Source of the DNA: Deinococcus sp. AB2017081
GTDB taxonomy: Bacteria; Deinococcota; Deinococci; Deinococcales; Deinococcaceae
Direction: 5' to 3'
Assembly (NCBI RefSeq): GCF_034440735.1
Contig: NZ_CP140098.1
Coordinates: 367,001-431,000, forward strand
Length of the DNA stretch: 64,000 nucleotides
This document shows, piece by piece, positions 25,012 through 33,949 of the stretch (position 1 is its first letter; each line of letters starts with the position of its first letter). The notes below the pieces were generated by a model, which saw nothing but the letters and a program-made list of their open reading frames with translations, was not told the DNA's origin and did not search any database. Made by a program: the position numbers and the translations under genes.

Positions 25012-26283
25012 ATGACCACATCCCGCGTCCTCCGCCACCTCGCCGTGTCTGTTCCGCTGATGCTGGGTCTGGCCGGCGCCCAGGGTCTGACCTTCTGGCC
25101 GTCCTCCAACCCCGAGGAGATCGAGTTCGCCAAGCAGATCGTGGCCGCGTGGAACAAGGCCAACCCGTCCACGCCGGTCAAGATGCAGCCCCTCCCGGCC
25201 TCCCGGTCATCGGAGGAGGTGCTGCTGGCGGCGATTGCCGGGAAGACGACGCCGGACGTGGCGGCCAACATCTACCCCGGCGCGATCAGCCAGTTCGTGT
25301 CGGCGGGTGGGCTGTACGCGCACAACAAGCTGCCGGATTTCAAGAGCTTCATGACCGACCGCAGCGGCGCGGACGTGCTGGAGGCCTACACCAGCGCCGG
25401 CGGCAACATCTACCAGATTCCCTGGAAGTCCAACCCGACGCTGCTGGCCTACAACACCGCGCTGCTGGCCGAGGCCGGGATCAAGCCGGCCGATCTGGCG
25501 ACGTATTCGGGATTCCTGGCGGCGGCACGTAAGGTCAAGGCCAAGTGGGGCGGCAAGAAGTTCCTGTACGCGCCCACGGTGGACGCGACATGGTGGCAGC
25601 GCTTCTTCGACTTCTACACGCTGTACATCGCGGCGTCGGGCGGCAAGACGCTGCTGGACAAGAGCGGCAAGGTGATCTTCGACGCGCAGCCGGGGCAGGA
25701 GGTCTTCGGCTTCCTGGCCACGCTGTTCAAGGAGGGCCTGGCCCCGCGCACCCGCACGGCCGCCAACCGCTTCTTCGAGGGCGAGTCGCTGCTGGAGACC
25801 GCCGGGCCGTTCACACTGCCCTTTTACGCCCAGAACGCGCCCAAGGGCATGAAGATCGACCTGCTGCCGCCGCCGGTGCCCGACCGCATGAAGGGCCAGA
25901 AGGTCTACACCTACGGCGACCCCAAGAACATCGCGGTGTTCACGACCAGCAAGGATCCGGCGCTGGCGTGGAAGTTCATCAAGTTCGTGCTCAGCAAGAA
26001 CAACGACGCCCTGTTCATGAAGACCACCGGCCAGATCCCCTACCGCGAGGGCCTGGAAACTGACGCGCAGTTCAAGTCGATCATCGCCGCGCAGCCGCTG
26101 CTGAGCAAGTTCGTGCGGCAGGCTCCGCTGACCCGTGGCGTGGACGACACCAAGAGCCTCGTCGAGGTCTTCGATGCCATCTCGCGCGAGTACGAGAGCG
26201 CCGTGGTCTACGGACGCGGCGACCCCACCGAGGCCGTGAAACGCGCCGGCCAGAAGGCCCGCGACATCCTCTCCGGATTCTGA
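25012..26283 (+). CDS. Sugar ABC transporter substrate-binding protein
   Basis: 423 aa. Signal peptide MTTSRVLRHLAVSVPLMLGLAGA, cleavage before QGL. SBP_bac_1 features: LTFWPSSNPEEIEFAKQIVAAWNK split by variable residues, LLAAIAGKTTPDVAANIYP, IYQIPWKSNPTLLAYNTALL, and AWKFIKFVLSKNNDALFMK near the C-terminus. AAAGGAG lies 8 nt upstream of 25012; the longer frame from 24316 overlaps the permease and is rejected. The order permease, permease, binding protein is the reverse of the usual one. Confidence 0.9.
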   Translation: MTTSRVLRHLAVSVPLMLGLAGAQGLTFWPSSNPEEIEFAKQIVAAWNKANPSTPVKMQPLPASRSSEEVLLAAIAGKTTPDVAANIYPGAISQFVSAGGLYAHNKLPDFKSFMTDRSGADVLEAYTSAGGNIYQIPWKSNPTLLAYNTALLAEAGIKPADLATYSGFLAAARKVKAKWGGKKFLYAPTVDATWWQRFFDFYTLYIAASGGKTLLDKSGKVIFDAQPGQEVFGFLATLFKEGLAPRTRTAANRFFEGESLLETAGPFTLPFYAQNAPKGMKIDLLPPPVPDRMKGQKVYTYGDPKNIAVFTTSKDPALAWKFIKFVLSKNNDALFMKTTGQIPYREGLETDAQFKSIIAAQPLLSKFVRQAPLTRGVDDTKSLVEVFDAISREYESAVVYGRGDPTEAVKRAGQKARDILSGF

Positions 26284-26308
26284 ACCCACTCTTCCCTGGA
26301 GGCTCCCC

Positions 26309-27640
26309 ATGACCCGAACCCTGCTCGTCCTGTCCGCCCTGACCCTCGCCTCCTCCGCGCTGGCGGCCGAGCGCACCCTGAACGTGCCCGTGACGGCCAC
26401 CGCCGGCCAGCCGGTGCCGGTCAGCATGACGCTGCTGCGGGTGCGCGACACGCTGGGGGCCGACTTCGCCGTGAACTGGAACTCGCTGAGGGTGCTCGCG
26501 GGCACGCGGGAAGTGCCCTACCAGATCGACGATCTGGACGGCAACGGGCGCATCTCTGGCCCCGACGAACTGGCCTTCCTGGCCAGCGGCCCGGTCACGC
26601 TGAAGGTGTCCGACACCGAGGCCGCCGCGCCGACCTATCCGGCCACCATGACCGTGACCAAGACCGGCGACAACCAGACCATCGCAGCGGGCACGCTGAA
26701 GGTCGAGGTGACGCCCAAGGGCCTGACCCGCATCCTGAACGCGCAGGGCGGCGTGATGGCCGACGAGATCGGCAACCTGCGCGTGGAGGGCTTCAACAAC
26801 TCGACCTTCTGGAAGGACAAGGCGCTGGGCGCGTATCTGGAGGGCAAGACCACCCTGAGCGGCATGGACGTGAAGTCGGTGGCCGTGCTGAAGCCGGGGC
26901 CGGTGCGCACCGTGGTCGTGTCGCGCCTGAGCAGCCCGGATTTCGTGGGCCTGGAGCAGACGCTGGTGTCACGGGTGTACGCGGGCGGCATGGTGGACGT
27001 GACCTCCACGGTGGTGTCGCGCGGCTACGCCGACATGATGAAGCTGGAGCACCAGGCGACCCGCCTGATGAGCGAACTCGACCCCGACGCCCTGCACATC
27101 ACGCCGCTGTTCCGCCGCGTGGGCTACGCCGAATTCACGAAGCAGACGCCCGACGTCTATTTCGGGGACAAAGACCGGAATGCCCTGCTGAAGGTGGGTG
27201 GCAAGAACTACGTGAGCTACAAACTGAGCGGCAACCTGCGCCCGGCCTTCTGGGGAGCCCCGTACCTCTTCGTCTCGCCCGAGGCGTGGCGCACCAACTA
27301 CTCGACGACCGCCAAGATGGGCGTGGCCGAGCTGGCGTACGGGACACCCGCGCTGGCGAAGGACTGGACGACCTTCGTGCAGGGCGACCAGTGGCAGTTC
27401 GAGTCCGGCGAGTTCCGCACCGGTTTCTTCAAGTGGCTCCCGGACGAGCTGAAGAAGACCGAGGCGGGGGCGGCCCTGGCCACCCAGCCCGACCCCTGGG
27501 TCTCGCACCTGTATCCCGGCGACACCTTCACGTGGCACTACCTGTACGAGCCCTACGCGGCGGCCGACGCGAACGCCGCCGTGGGCTATCTGGAGAAACG
27601 CGCCGCCGACCTCGCCTCAATCTCGCTCAGCAAGCCCTGA
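26309..27640 (+). CDS. Secreted DUF4861-like protein
   Basis: 443 aa with a signal peptide (MTRTLLVLSALTLASSALAA). Beta-rich throughout. An EF-hand-like Ca2+ loop, DDLDGNGRISGPDEL, is at about residues 74-88; a similar YQ-DDLDGDGK-DE loop is what I recall from DUF4861 proteins linked to polysaccharide degradation. C-terminal HLYPGDTFTWHYLYEPY is distinctive. It may be a carbohydrate lyase or hydrolase, or a glycan-binding protein; the catalytic residues are not known. It sits between the binding protein and a large secreted protein in one operon. Confidence 0.65.
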   Translation: MTRTLLVLSALTLASSALAAERTLNVPVTATAGQPVPVSMTLLRVRDTLGADFAVNWNSLRVLAGTREVPYQIDDLDGNGRISGPDELAFLASGPVTLKVSDTEAAAPTYPATMTVTKTGDNQTIAAGTLKVEVTPKGLTRILNAQGGVMADEIGNLRVEGFNNSTFWKDKALGAYLEGKTTLSGMDVKSVAVLKPGPVRTVVVSRLSSPDFVGLEQTLVSRVYAGGMVDVTSTVVSRGYADMMKLEHQATRLMSELDPDALHITPLFRRVGYAEFTKQTPDVYFGDKDRNALLKVGGKNYVSYKLSGNLRPAFWGAPYLFVSPEAWRTNYSTTAKMGVAELAYGTPALAKDWTTFVQGDQWQFESGEFRTGFFKWLPDELKKTEAGAALATQPDPWVSHLYPGDTFTWHYLYEPYAAADANAAVGYLEKRAADLASISLSKP

Positions 27641-27650
27641 GGTGCCTGGA

Positions 27651-30113
27651 GTGACGTTCCAGCGCACTCCAGTGCGGCTGGCCGTGCTGTCTGCGCTGCT
27701 GCTCGGAGTCGCACATGCCCAGACCGCTGCCCCGCTGCGCCCCAACCTCGCGCATCTGGATTTCCTGCTCATTCCGGGCTTCCAGATTGAGGGCAGGGCG
27801 CACACCGGCCTCGCCATCTACGCCGCGCCCGATCCCAAGGCTCCCGGTAAGTTCGTGCAGGTGGGCGACGATGACGAGGGACTGGTCGATCTGGACGACG
27901 TGGCACGGGCGGCGGTGGTCTACCTGCGCGACGGGGTGCAGAACGCCTCGCCGGAGAGTCTGCGCAAGGGCCGCGAGCTGCTGGGCACCGTGCTGGCGCT
28001 CCAGGCCGAGGACGGTGAGTTCTACAACTTCGTCTTTCCCAACGGGCGCATCAACCGCGACGGCCCGACCTCGCGCAAGAGTGCGGGCTTCTGGGCGGCG
28101 CGGGGCGTGTGGGCGCTGGCCGAGGGCGTGCTGGCCTTCCGCACGAGCGACCCAGCGTATGCCCGCGAGCTGGAGGCGGCGCTGAACCGGAGCGTGGCCG
28201 CCTTCCTGAAGGGCACCACACCAAAATACGGGCAGTTCAAAGACCTGGGTGCCGGAATCAAGGCCCCCGACTGGCTGCCGCTGGGCGGGGCGGACATCGC
28301 CTCGATCCTGGCCGTGGGGCTGGCAGAATACGTGCGGGCGACGCCAGGGAACACTGAGGCCCGCACCCTGCTGAGCCAACTGGCTGAGGGCATTGCCGCC
28401 TACGCCCCCGGTGCTCCCGACACCTACCCGTGGAACCTGCCGCTGCCCGACACCAACGACCCGTGGAACTGGCACGCCTGGGGGGCGCGGCAGGTGCAGG
28501 CTCTGGCGCTGGCGGGCCGCGCCCTGAACAAACCCGCGTATATCGACGCCGCCCGCACAGCGGCGGGGCAGGCCTTCACGGCGCTGCTGGTCTCGCGCGG
28601 GCCGGTGGAGGGCTTCACACCGGCCCCCGACCTGTACCCGCAGATCGCCTACGGCATGGAATCCATCGCCTCGGGCCTGTTCGCGCTGGCCGACGTGACC
28701 GGCGAGGGCGTGTGGAACGGGCTGGGCGGCGTGACCGTGGGCTGGCTGCTGGGCCAGAACGAGCAGAAGCTGCCCCTGTACGATCCCGCCAGCGGGCGCG
28801 TCCTGGACGGCCTGGAACGGGGCTACACCAACGCCTCCTCGGGGGCCGAGAGCACCGTGACCGGGCTGCTGGCGCTGCTGGGGGCGCAGAACCGCCCGGC
28901 CGCGCAGGCGAAGCTGAACCTGACCCGCCTGGAACGGGTCACGGACGAGCTGATCGAGGCCGAGTCCGGCAGCGACTTCGGCAGCCCGCCCGAGACGAGG
29001 AACACTTCCCGCGCCAGCGGCGGCAAGGTCGCGCTGCTGCCCCCCGGCACCAGCCTGACGCTGAAGGTGCCGGCGGGGATGACCGGCCCGTATCTGGCCC
29101 AGATGATCGCGGCGGGGCCGGCGGGCGCGGGGGTGCGGCTGGGCACGCTGGGTGCCTCGCTGACCTTCCCGCGAGACGTGTCCACCGTCACCAAACTGGG
29201 CCGGCTCAGCCTGACGGCAGGCGGCACCCTGGCGCTGTCGAGCACGGATAAAGCACTTCAGGCCGACGCCGTGTGGCTGTTTCCCAACCTGGCCTACACC
29301 CTGCTGGGCCGGGTGGGCGAGCGCGTGCTGCTGGCCAAGAGCTGGAGCGACGCGGCTCAGAACCTCGACCTGAAGCAGATCCCGGCCGGGGCGATGGTCA
29401 ACGTGTACGACCGGCAGGGCCGCCCGGTGGCAGGGCGCGAGCTGCCGGCCTACGGCTTCGCGCTGGCGACCTGGGCGCAGGCCGGGCCGCTGCCGCAGAC
29501 GGGGAACGCAGGCGGGCCGGCCGTGACGCTGACAGCTGAACCCAGGGTGGGCAACTTCTTCCCGCTGATCCTGACTCCGGCCGTGGACACCGACGCCTTC
29601 ACGACCTCCGATCAGCCGCTGCGGGGCAACCTCGACAATCCCGGGGGCGAGTTCGGGGCCACCTTCCCGGCCGAACGGGGGCCGGCGGCCGGCGACCTGC
29701 TGACCGTGGGGGGCGTGCCCCTGCGGTTTCCCGACTGGAAAGCGCCGAAGAACGTCGTGACCCTGCGCGGACAGACGCTGACAGTGCCGACCGGACGCTA
29801 CGCGGCGCTGCACGTGCTGGGCATGGCCGACCACGGCAACTACCGCGCGACGGTGCGCCTGCGCTACGCCGATGGCACCGAGGAGTCCCGCGACCTCGCC
29901 CTGAGCGACTGGTGCGGCGGCCCGCAATACAGCGAGCCCGTGGCGGCGACGTATCCGGCGCGGCGCGGTGGCAACGGACAACTTGAGACCCTCCGCTGCA
30001 CCGTCTACGCGCAGAAGCTCGCCGTGAACCCCGATAAGGAGCTGCGCGAGATCGTGCTGCCGGAGCAGACCACCATGCACGTCTTCGGGCTGACGCTGGA
30101 GGCGCGTCCGTGA
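27651..30113 (+). CDS. Large secreted protein, possible six-hairpin glycosidase with C-terminal beta domains
   Basis: 820 aa from a GTG at 27651 (an in-frame GTG at 27642 is the alternative). Signal peptide ends at VAHA-QTA. Residues ~90-420 are helical repeats with aromatic motifs (WAARGVWALAEGVLAF, DPWNWHAWGARQVQALALAGRAL, YGMESIASGLFALADV) as in alpha/alpha-toroid glycosidases. The rest is beta-rich; the C-terminal module (HVLGMADHGNYRATVRLRYADG, LSDW) resembles modules found on secreted glycoside hydrolases. No catalytic pair is identified. The stop overlaps the next gene by 4 bp (GTGA). Confidence 0.68.
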   Translation: MTFQRTPVRLAVLSALLLGVAHAQTAAPLRPNLAHLDFLLIPGFQIEGRAHTGLAIYAAPDPKAPGKFVQVGDDDEGLVDLDDVARAAVVYLRDGVQNASPESLRKGRELLGTVLALQAEDGEFYNFVFPNGRINRDGPTSRKSAGFWAARGVWALAEGVLAFRTSDPAYARELEAALNRSVAAFLKGTTPKYGQFKDLGAGIKAPDWLPLGGADIASILAVGLAEYVRATPGNTEARTLLSQLAEGIAAYAPGAPDTYPWNLPLPDTNDPWNWHAWGARQVQALALAGRALNKPAYIDAARTAAGQAFTALLVSRGPVEGFTPAPDLYPQIAYGMESIASGLFALADVTGEGVWNGLGGVTVGWLLGQNEQKLPLYDPASGRVLDGLERGYTNASSGAESTVTGLLALLGAQNRPAAQAKLNLTRLERVTDELIEAESGSDFGSPPETRNTSRASGGKVALLPPGTSLTLKVPAGMTGPYLAQMIAAGPAGAGVRLGTLGASLTFPRDVSTVTKLGRLSLTAGGTLALSSTDKALQADAVWLFPNLAYTLLGRVGERVLLAKSWSDAAQNLDLKQIPAGAMVNVYDRQGRPVAGRELPAYGFALATWAQAGPLPQTGNAGGPAVTLTAEPRVGNFFPLILTPAVDTDAFTTSDQPLRGNLDNPGGEFGATFPAERGPAAGDLLTVGGVPLRFPDWKAPKNVVTLRGQTLTVPTGRYAALHVLGMADHGNYRATVRLRYADGTEESRDLALSDWCGGPQYSEPVAATYPARRGGNGQLETLRCTVYAQKLAVNPDKELREIVLPEQTTMHVFGLTLEARP

Positions 30114-31057
30114 TCCGGGCATTCCCCGTCCTGCTGTCCCTGACCCTGCTGAGCGCAGCCCCGGCGCCACCTCCAGCCCGGCCTGCCACCGGACTCCCCG
30201 GCCCGCTGACCCGCGATCCCGCCCGCCCGATCCTGGAGCCACGCGGCGACGGCTGGGAGGGGATGGCGGTGTTCAACCCGGCCGTGATCCACGAAGGCAA
30301 GGACTACGTGATGCTCTACCGGGCGCAGGATCGCCAGGGCGTGTCGCGGCTGGGACTGGCCCGCTCGACGGACGGCGTGACCTTCACGCGGGATGACCGG
30401 CCGGTATTCGAACCGGCCACCCCGGAGGAAGCGGGCGGCGTGGAAGATCCCCGGCTGGTGAGGATCGGAGGCGCGTTCCACCTGACCTACACCGCCTTCG
30501 ACGGGCGCTCGACGGCGCGGCTGAACGTGGCGACCTCGGCTGACCTGAAGACCTGGACACGCCAGGGGCCGCTCTTCAAGACCGGCTGGAGCAAGGCGGG
30601 GGCCATGCTCGACCGGCCCGTGAACGGCCTGAACTTCATGTACTTCGGCGACCGGGAGATCCGACTGGCGACCTCACCAGATCGGAACAGCTGGACACCC
30701 GAGGACACCCCGGTGCTGCGCCCCCGACCCGGCACGTGGGACGAGGGCGGCGTGGAGCCCGGCCCACCGCCGATCCTGACCGAGCGCGGCATCCTGCTGA
30801 TCTACAACGGGCGCGACCGGAACAACGTGTATGCGGTGGGCGCGGCGCTGTTCGACCGCTTCGACCCCGGCGTGGTGCTGGCCCGCAGCGAGCAGCCGAT
30901 CCTGACGGTGCAGACCGCGTGGGAGAAGACCGGCACCGTGCCCAACGTGGTCTTTGCCGAGGGACTGGTGATCCGCGGTGGCCGGATGGAGATCTATTAC
31001 GGCGGCGGTGACCGGGTGATCGGGCGGGCGGTGGTGGACTGGCCGGACGGGAGGTAG
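30110..31057 (+). CDS. Secreted GH130-type glycosidase/phosphorylase
   Basis: 315 aa, five-bladed beta-propeller of the GH130 type. The N-terminal hydrophobic stretch (AFPVLLSLTLLSAAPAPPPA) looks like a signal peptide, so it acts outside the cytoplasm. Motifs: VFNPAVIHEGKDYVMLYRA, GGVEDPRLVRIGGAFHLTYTAFDG (with the catalytic-acid Asp of the family), and EGGVEPGPPPILTERGILLIYNG. GH130 enzymes cleave or phosphorolyse beta-mannosides. An exported member is more likely a hydrolase than a phosphorylase. GTG start at 30110 (GTGA overlap). Confidence 0.8.
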   Translation: MIRAFPVLLSLTLLSAAPAPPPARPATGLPGPLTRDPARPILEPRGDGWEGMAVFNPAVIHEGKDYVMLYRAQDRQGVSRLGLARSTDGVTFTRDDRPVFEPATPEEAGGVEDPRLVRIGGAFHLTYTAFDGRSTARLNVATSADLKTWTRQGPLFKTGWSKAGAMLDRPVNGLNFMYFGDREIRLATSPDRNSWTPEDTPVLRPRPGTWDEGGVEPGPPPILTERGILLIYNGRDRNNVYAVGAALFDRFDPGVVLARSEQPILTVQTAWEKTGTVPNVVFAEGLVIRGGRMEIYYGGGDRVIGRAVVDWPDGR

Positions 31058-31176
31058 AGACCTCCATCCCGTCCTGGCCCCTTCTCATGCCGACGGACGC
31101 CACCATGCCCTGGTCTCCCCAATCTGGCGCCCGCGCCGGCCACCGTTCTCCGCCCTCTCCCCCGCCCGGAGTCCCC

Positions 31177-32163
31177 ATGACCCAGCATGTCTTCAATCCC
31201 ACCCTCACGCTTCACGTTGACGGTTCCGGACGCTTTATGCTGCGCCGCCACCCGCGCAGTCCGGTGCTGCGGCCCGATCCCCTGAAGGCGTGGGAGGCCG
31301 TCAACGTCTTCAACGCGGCGGTCGTGCAGCACGGTGGGCTCTTTCACATGCACTACCGGGCCCAGGGCGTGGATTACGTGTCCAGCATCGGCTACGCGGT
31401 CTCGGAGGACGGCCTGCACTGGAACAAGCTGGAGCGCCCGGTGCTCGCCCCGCAGGAGCCCTACGAGGCGCGCGGCGTGGAAGACCCCCGCGTGACGTGG
31501 CACGAGGACGACCAGTGCTTCTACATGGCCTACACGGCGTTCTCGGCGCACGGCATCATGCCCTGCCTGGCCCGGTCACACAACCTGATCTCGTGGGAGC
31601 GGCTGGGGCCGGTCATCCGGGGCGAGCACAACAAGGATCACGTGGTCTTCCCGCGCAAGATCGGTGGGCGCTACGCCATGTTCCACCGCCGCCCGCCGCA
31701 CATCTGGATCGCCTACTCCGACGATCTGGTGAACTGGGACAGCCATAAAATCGTGATGTCGCCCCGGCCCCAGAACCTCGGCTGGGACGAGAAGCGCATC
31801 GGGGCCGGCGGCGTGCCCATCGAGACGCCGCACGGCTGGCTGGTGCTGTACCACGCCTACGACGACCTGCACGTCTACCGGCTCTCGGCGGCGCTGCTGG
31901 ATCTGGACGACCCCAGCCGCGTCCTCTCGCGCCCGCGCACCTTCCTGATGGAACCCACCGAGACCTGGGAGATCCGGGGCGACGTGCCCAACGTGTGTTT
32001 CTCGTGCGCCAACCCGGTCGTGACCAACGATCAGGGCGAGTCGGAGGTCTACGTCTACTACGGCGGGGCCGACCGCATGGTGGGACTGGCGACCTGCAGA
32101 TACGACGACCTGATGGCCTTCGTCCAGACCTCGCCGGGCGACCCGAGCTGGGATCGGGACTGA
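31177..32163 (+). CDS. GH130-family glycosidase/phosphorylase, cytoplasmic
   Basis: 328 aa. Five-bladed propeller with VFNAAVVQHGGLFHMHYRAQG, ARGVEDPRVTWHEDDQCFY, VVFPRKIGGRYAMFHRRPP and GAGGVPIETPHGWLVLYHAYD, the GH130 signature set including phosphate-contact residues (R, H, Y). There is no signal peptide. It probably acts on the mannoside imported by the ABC system, by phosphorolysis or hydrolysis. The start at 31177 has GGAG 6-7 nt upstream. The 119 bp before it suggest an own promoter or a weaker link to the operon. Confidence 0.88.
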   Translation: MTQHVFNPTLTLHVDGSGRFMLRRHPRSPVLRPDPLKAWEAVNVFNAAVVQHGGLFHMHYRAQGVDYVSSIGYAVSEDGLHWNKLERPVLAPQEPYEARGVEDPRVTWHEDDQCFYMAYTAFSAHGIMPCLARSHNLISWERLGPVIRGEHNKDHVVFPRKIGGRYAMFHRRPPHIWIAYSDDLVNWDSHKIVMSPRPQNLGWDEKRIGAGGVPIETPHGWLVLYHAYDDLHVYRLSAALLDLDDPSRVLSRPRTFLMEPTETWEIRGDVPNVCFSCANPVVTNDQGESEVYVYYGGADRMVGLATCRYDDLMAFVQTSPGDPSWDRD

Positions 32164-32212
32164 GGGAACCAGGGGGGAGGGCGGCAGGCTGAGCACTGTC
32201 TCCCCTCCCCGT

Positions 32213-32243
32213 GGAACTTTTCGTGGCCCGGCCACCTCTAAGG
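32213..32243 (+). promoter_or_regulatory. ECF-type promoter of the sigma factor gene
   Basis: -35 element GGAACTTT (32213-32220), 16-bp spacer, -10-like TCTAAGG (32237-32243). The same arrangement and most of the spacer recur at 33884-33914. The predicted transcription start would fall at or very near the GTG at 32250, making a leaderless mRNA. This is the form expected for autoregulation by an ECF sigma factor. Confidence 0.75.
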
Positions 32244-32249
32244 TATGAG

Positions 32250-32804
32250 GTGACCTTGAATGACGACTACGCCCCCCTGTGCGATGCCGATCTCGTGCGC
32301 CTGGCCGTGCGGGACGACCACGCCTTCGAGGCGCTGGTGACCCGGCACGCGGCGGCGGTGCACCGCTTGGCGGCTGTGAACGTCGGGCCGGGCGCGGCGG
32401 ACGACGTGGTGCAGGACGTGTTCATCGCCGTCCACCGGGGCCTGGGCGGGTTCCGGGGCGACGCGCAGTTCGGCACGTGGCTGCACCGCATCACCCTGAA
32501 CGCCTGTTACAGGGCGCTGAAGGCCCGCCAGGACATCCCCTTCGACGACACTCCCGAACCCGCCGCGCCGCACGACCCGGCCCACGCCGGCGAACAGGCC
32601 GACCTGCGCGGGCGACTGGCCCAGGCGTTGCAGACCCTGCCCCGCGAACAGCGCGAGGCCGTGAGCCTGCGCGAACTCTCGGGGCTGGACTACGCCGAGA
32701 TCGCCGAGGTCACCGGCGTGGAGCTGGGGACGGTGAAGAGCCGCATCAACCGGGGCCGCGCTGCCCTGCGAGAGTGGCTGTCACGGGCGGGGGTCAGGCC
32801 ATGA
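32250..32804 (+). CDS. ECF-family RNA polymerase sigma factor
   Basis: 184 aa from the GTG at 32250 (TTG at 32256 possible). Region 2 reads [17 protein letters not shown] with [18 protein letters not shown] and [20 protein letters not shown]; region 4 reads [46 protein letters not shown] across the helix-turn-helix. An in-frame GTG at 32211 would place the start inside the promoter and is rejected. It is followed by a small membrane protein and an RseB-like protein, so it probably responds to envelope stress. Confidence 0.88.
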   Translation: MTLNDDYAPLCDADLVRLAVRDDHAFEALVTRHAAAVHRLAAVNVGPGAADDVVQDVFIAVHRGLGGFRGDAQFGTWLHRITLNACYRALKARQDIPFDDTPEPAAPHDPAHAGEQADLRGRLAQALQTLPREQREAVSLRELSGLDYAEIAEVTGVELGTVKSRINRGRAALREWLSRAGVRP

Positions 32805-32870
32805 GGGGGCAGAGAGCGGAGAGCGGATGGCTGACGGCAGAGGGCAGAAGGCTACCGATAGGAACAGACC

Positions 32871-33152
32871 ATGACTGACCACGAACTCGATGACCTGTTC
32901 GCCTCGGCGCGGGTCGAGACGGACGCCGACCGGGGCGCGGCGGCGCGGTTCCTGAGCGGGCACCGGCAGCGGCTGGCCCAGGAGCAGGTGCAGCAGCAGG
33001 CACAGACGCGCACGGTACGGGCGGGGTGGATCTCGGCGCTGCTGGCGTCGGCGGCGATGGTCACGGGGCTGCTGGTGCTGCGCCCCGACACTGCCCTGCC
33101 CGCCAGCGCGGCTTACGACGCCTACCAGTCGGCCGCCGGGGACGGCTGGTGA
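32871..33152 (+). CDS. Small membrane protein, probable anti-sigma factor
   Basis: 93 aa. The N-terminal ~50 residues are charged and helical (DHELDDLFASARVE, RFLSGHRQRLAQEQVQQQAQ) and would face the cytoplasm. One membrane helix follows (WISALLASAAMVTGLLVL, about 53-70) and a short outside tail. No zinc-binding HxxxCxxC is present. The position directly after an ECF sigma factor and before an RseB-like protein supports an anti-sigma role, like a short RseA. The 66-bp gap before it contains a purine-rich repeat. Confidence 0.7.
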   Translation: MTDHELDDLFASARVETDADRGAAARFLSGHRQRLAQEQVQQQAQTRTVRAGWISALLASAAMVTGLLVLRPDTALPASAAYDAYQSAAGDGW

Positions 33153-33919
33153 GGCGCGCCGGTCTGCTGGTCGCGGCCCTGCTGGGAGTTCACGCGGACG
33201 CGGCCCCGGCCGACGACCTGCTCGCGGCCCTGCGCCGCGCCCGCACGCTGGAGGCGCGGGGTGACGTCCAGATCACGGTGCTGTTTCCGCCCCGCACCGT
33301 ACCGACCCGCACGGCCCGACGGCTGCCGGCGGTGGCGTTCATGCCGGGGCTGATCGCCCGGAATTTCACGGTCACGGGGATGGACGGCGGGGCGGTCGCG
33401 GGCCGGGCGACCACCCGCTATGACCTGACCCCGAAGGCGGCCGGCGCAGCCCGCTGGGCGCTGTGGGTGGATCAGGTGTGGAACATCCCCCTGGCCTACG
33501 AGGAACGCACAGCTGACGGCGGACTGGCCCGCCGCGCCGCGTTCGTGACCGTGAACGCGACCCCGGTGAAGGTGGCGGCCCAGCCGCTGTCTCGCCCCCC
33601 CGGTCTGGCGGCGGCGGTGCGGCGCGCGCTGCCGGGGCTGAGCGTCCCGCCGGGCTTCGAGCCCTCGGGCGTGACGGGCCGGGCGGACGGCGGCCTGAGC
33701 ATCGCGCTGACGGACGGCGTGAATGTGCTGGCGCTGGTCACGGCTCCCCGGAACGTGAAGGCCGCGCCGGGTGTGGCGTCCCGGCGGGTGGGCACCGGCT
33801 TCGTGTGGCTGGTCGGGAACCTGCCGCAGGACGCGCTGGTAACAGCACTGGCGGGCATTCGTGGCGTCGACCCCTCAGGCCTGGGAACTTTCGTGGCTCC
33901 GGCCGCCTCCAAGGAATAA
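33149..33919 (+). CDS. Secreted RseB/MucB-like regulator
   Basis: 256 aa from a GTG overlapping the previous stop (GTGA). Signal peptide RRAGLLVAALLGVHADA. The body resembles the lipoprotein-like domain of RseB: LLAALRRARTLEARGDVQI, GRATTRYDLTPK, ARWALWVDQVWNIPLAYEERTADG and FVTVNATPV, then a smaller C-terminal domain. RseB binds RseA and senses mislocalised lipids or outer-membrane proteins. Here it would guard the anti-sigma factor. Its last codons contain the second ECF-type promoter. Confidence 0.7.
   Translation: MRRAGLLVAALLGVHADAAPADDLLAALRRARTLEARGDVQITVLFPPRTVPTRTARRLPAVAFMPGLIARNFTVTGMDGGAVAGRATTRYDLTPKAAGAARWALWVDQVWNIPLAYEERTADGGLARRAAFVTVNATPVKVAAQPLSRPPGLAAAVRRALPGLSVPPGFEPSGVTGRADGGLSIALTDGVNVLALVTAPRNVKAAPGVASRRVGTGFVWLVGNLPQDALVTALAGIRGVDPSGLGTFVAPAASKE
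33884..33914 (+). promoter_or_regulatory. ECF-type promoter of the DUF1800-DUF1501 operon
   Basis: GGAACTTT (33884-33891), 16-bp spacer, TCCAAGG (33908-33914). This matches the promoter at 32213-32243 in both boxes, in spacer length and in much of the spacer (CGTGGC, CCGGCC). It lies within the end of the RseB-like gene and 36 bp before the DUF1800 start, which shows that this operon is a likely target of the adjacent sigma factor. Confidence 0.72.
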
Positions 33920-33949
33920 GGGCCGCGCCGCTGCCCACCAAGGAGCCTC

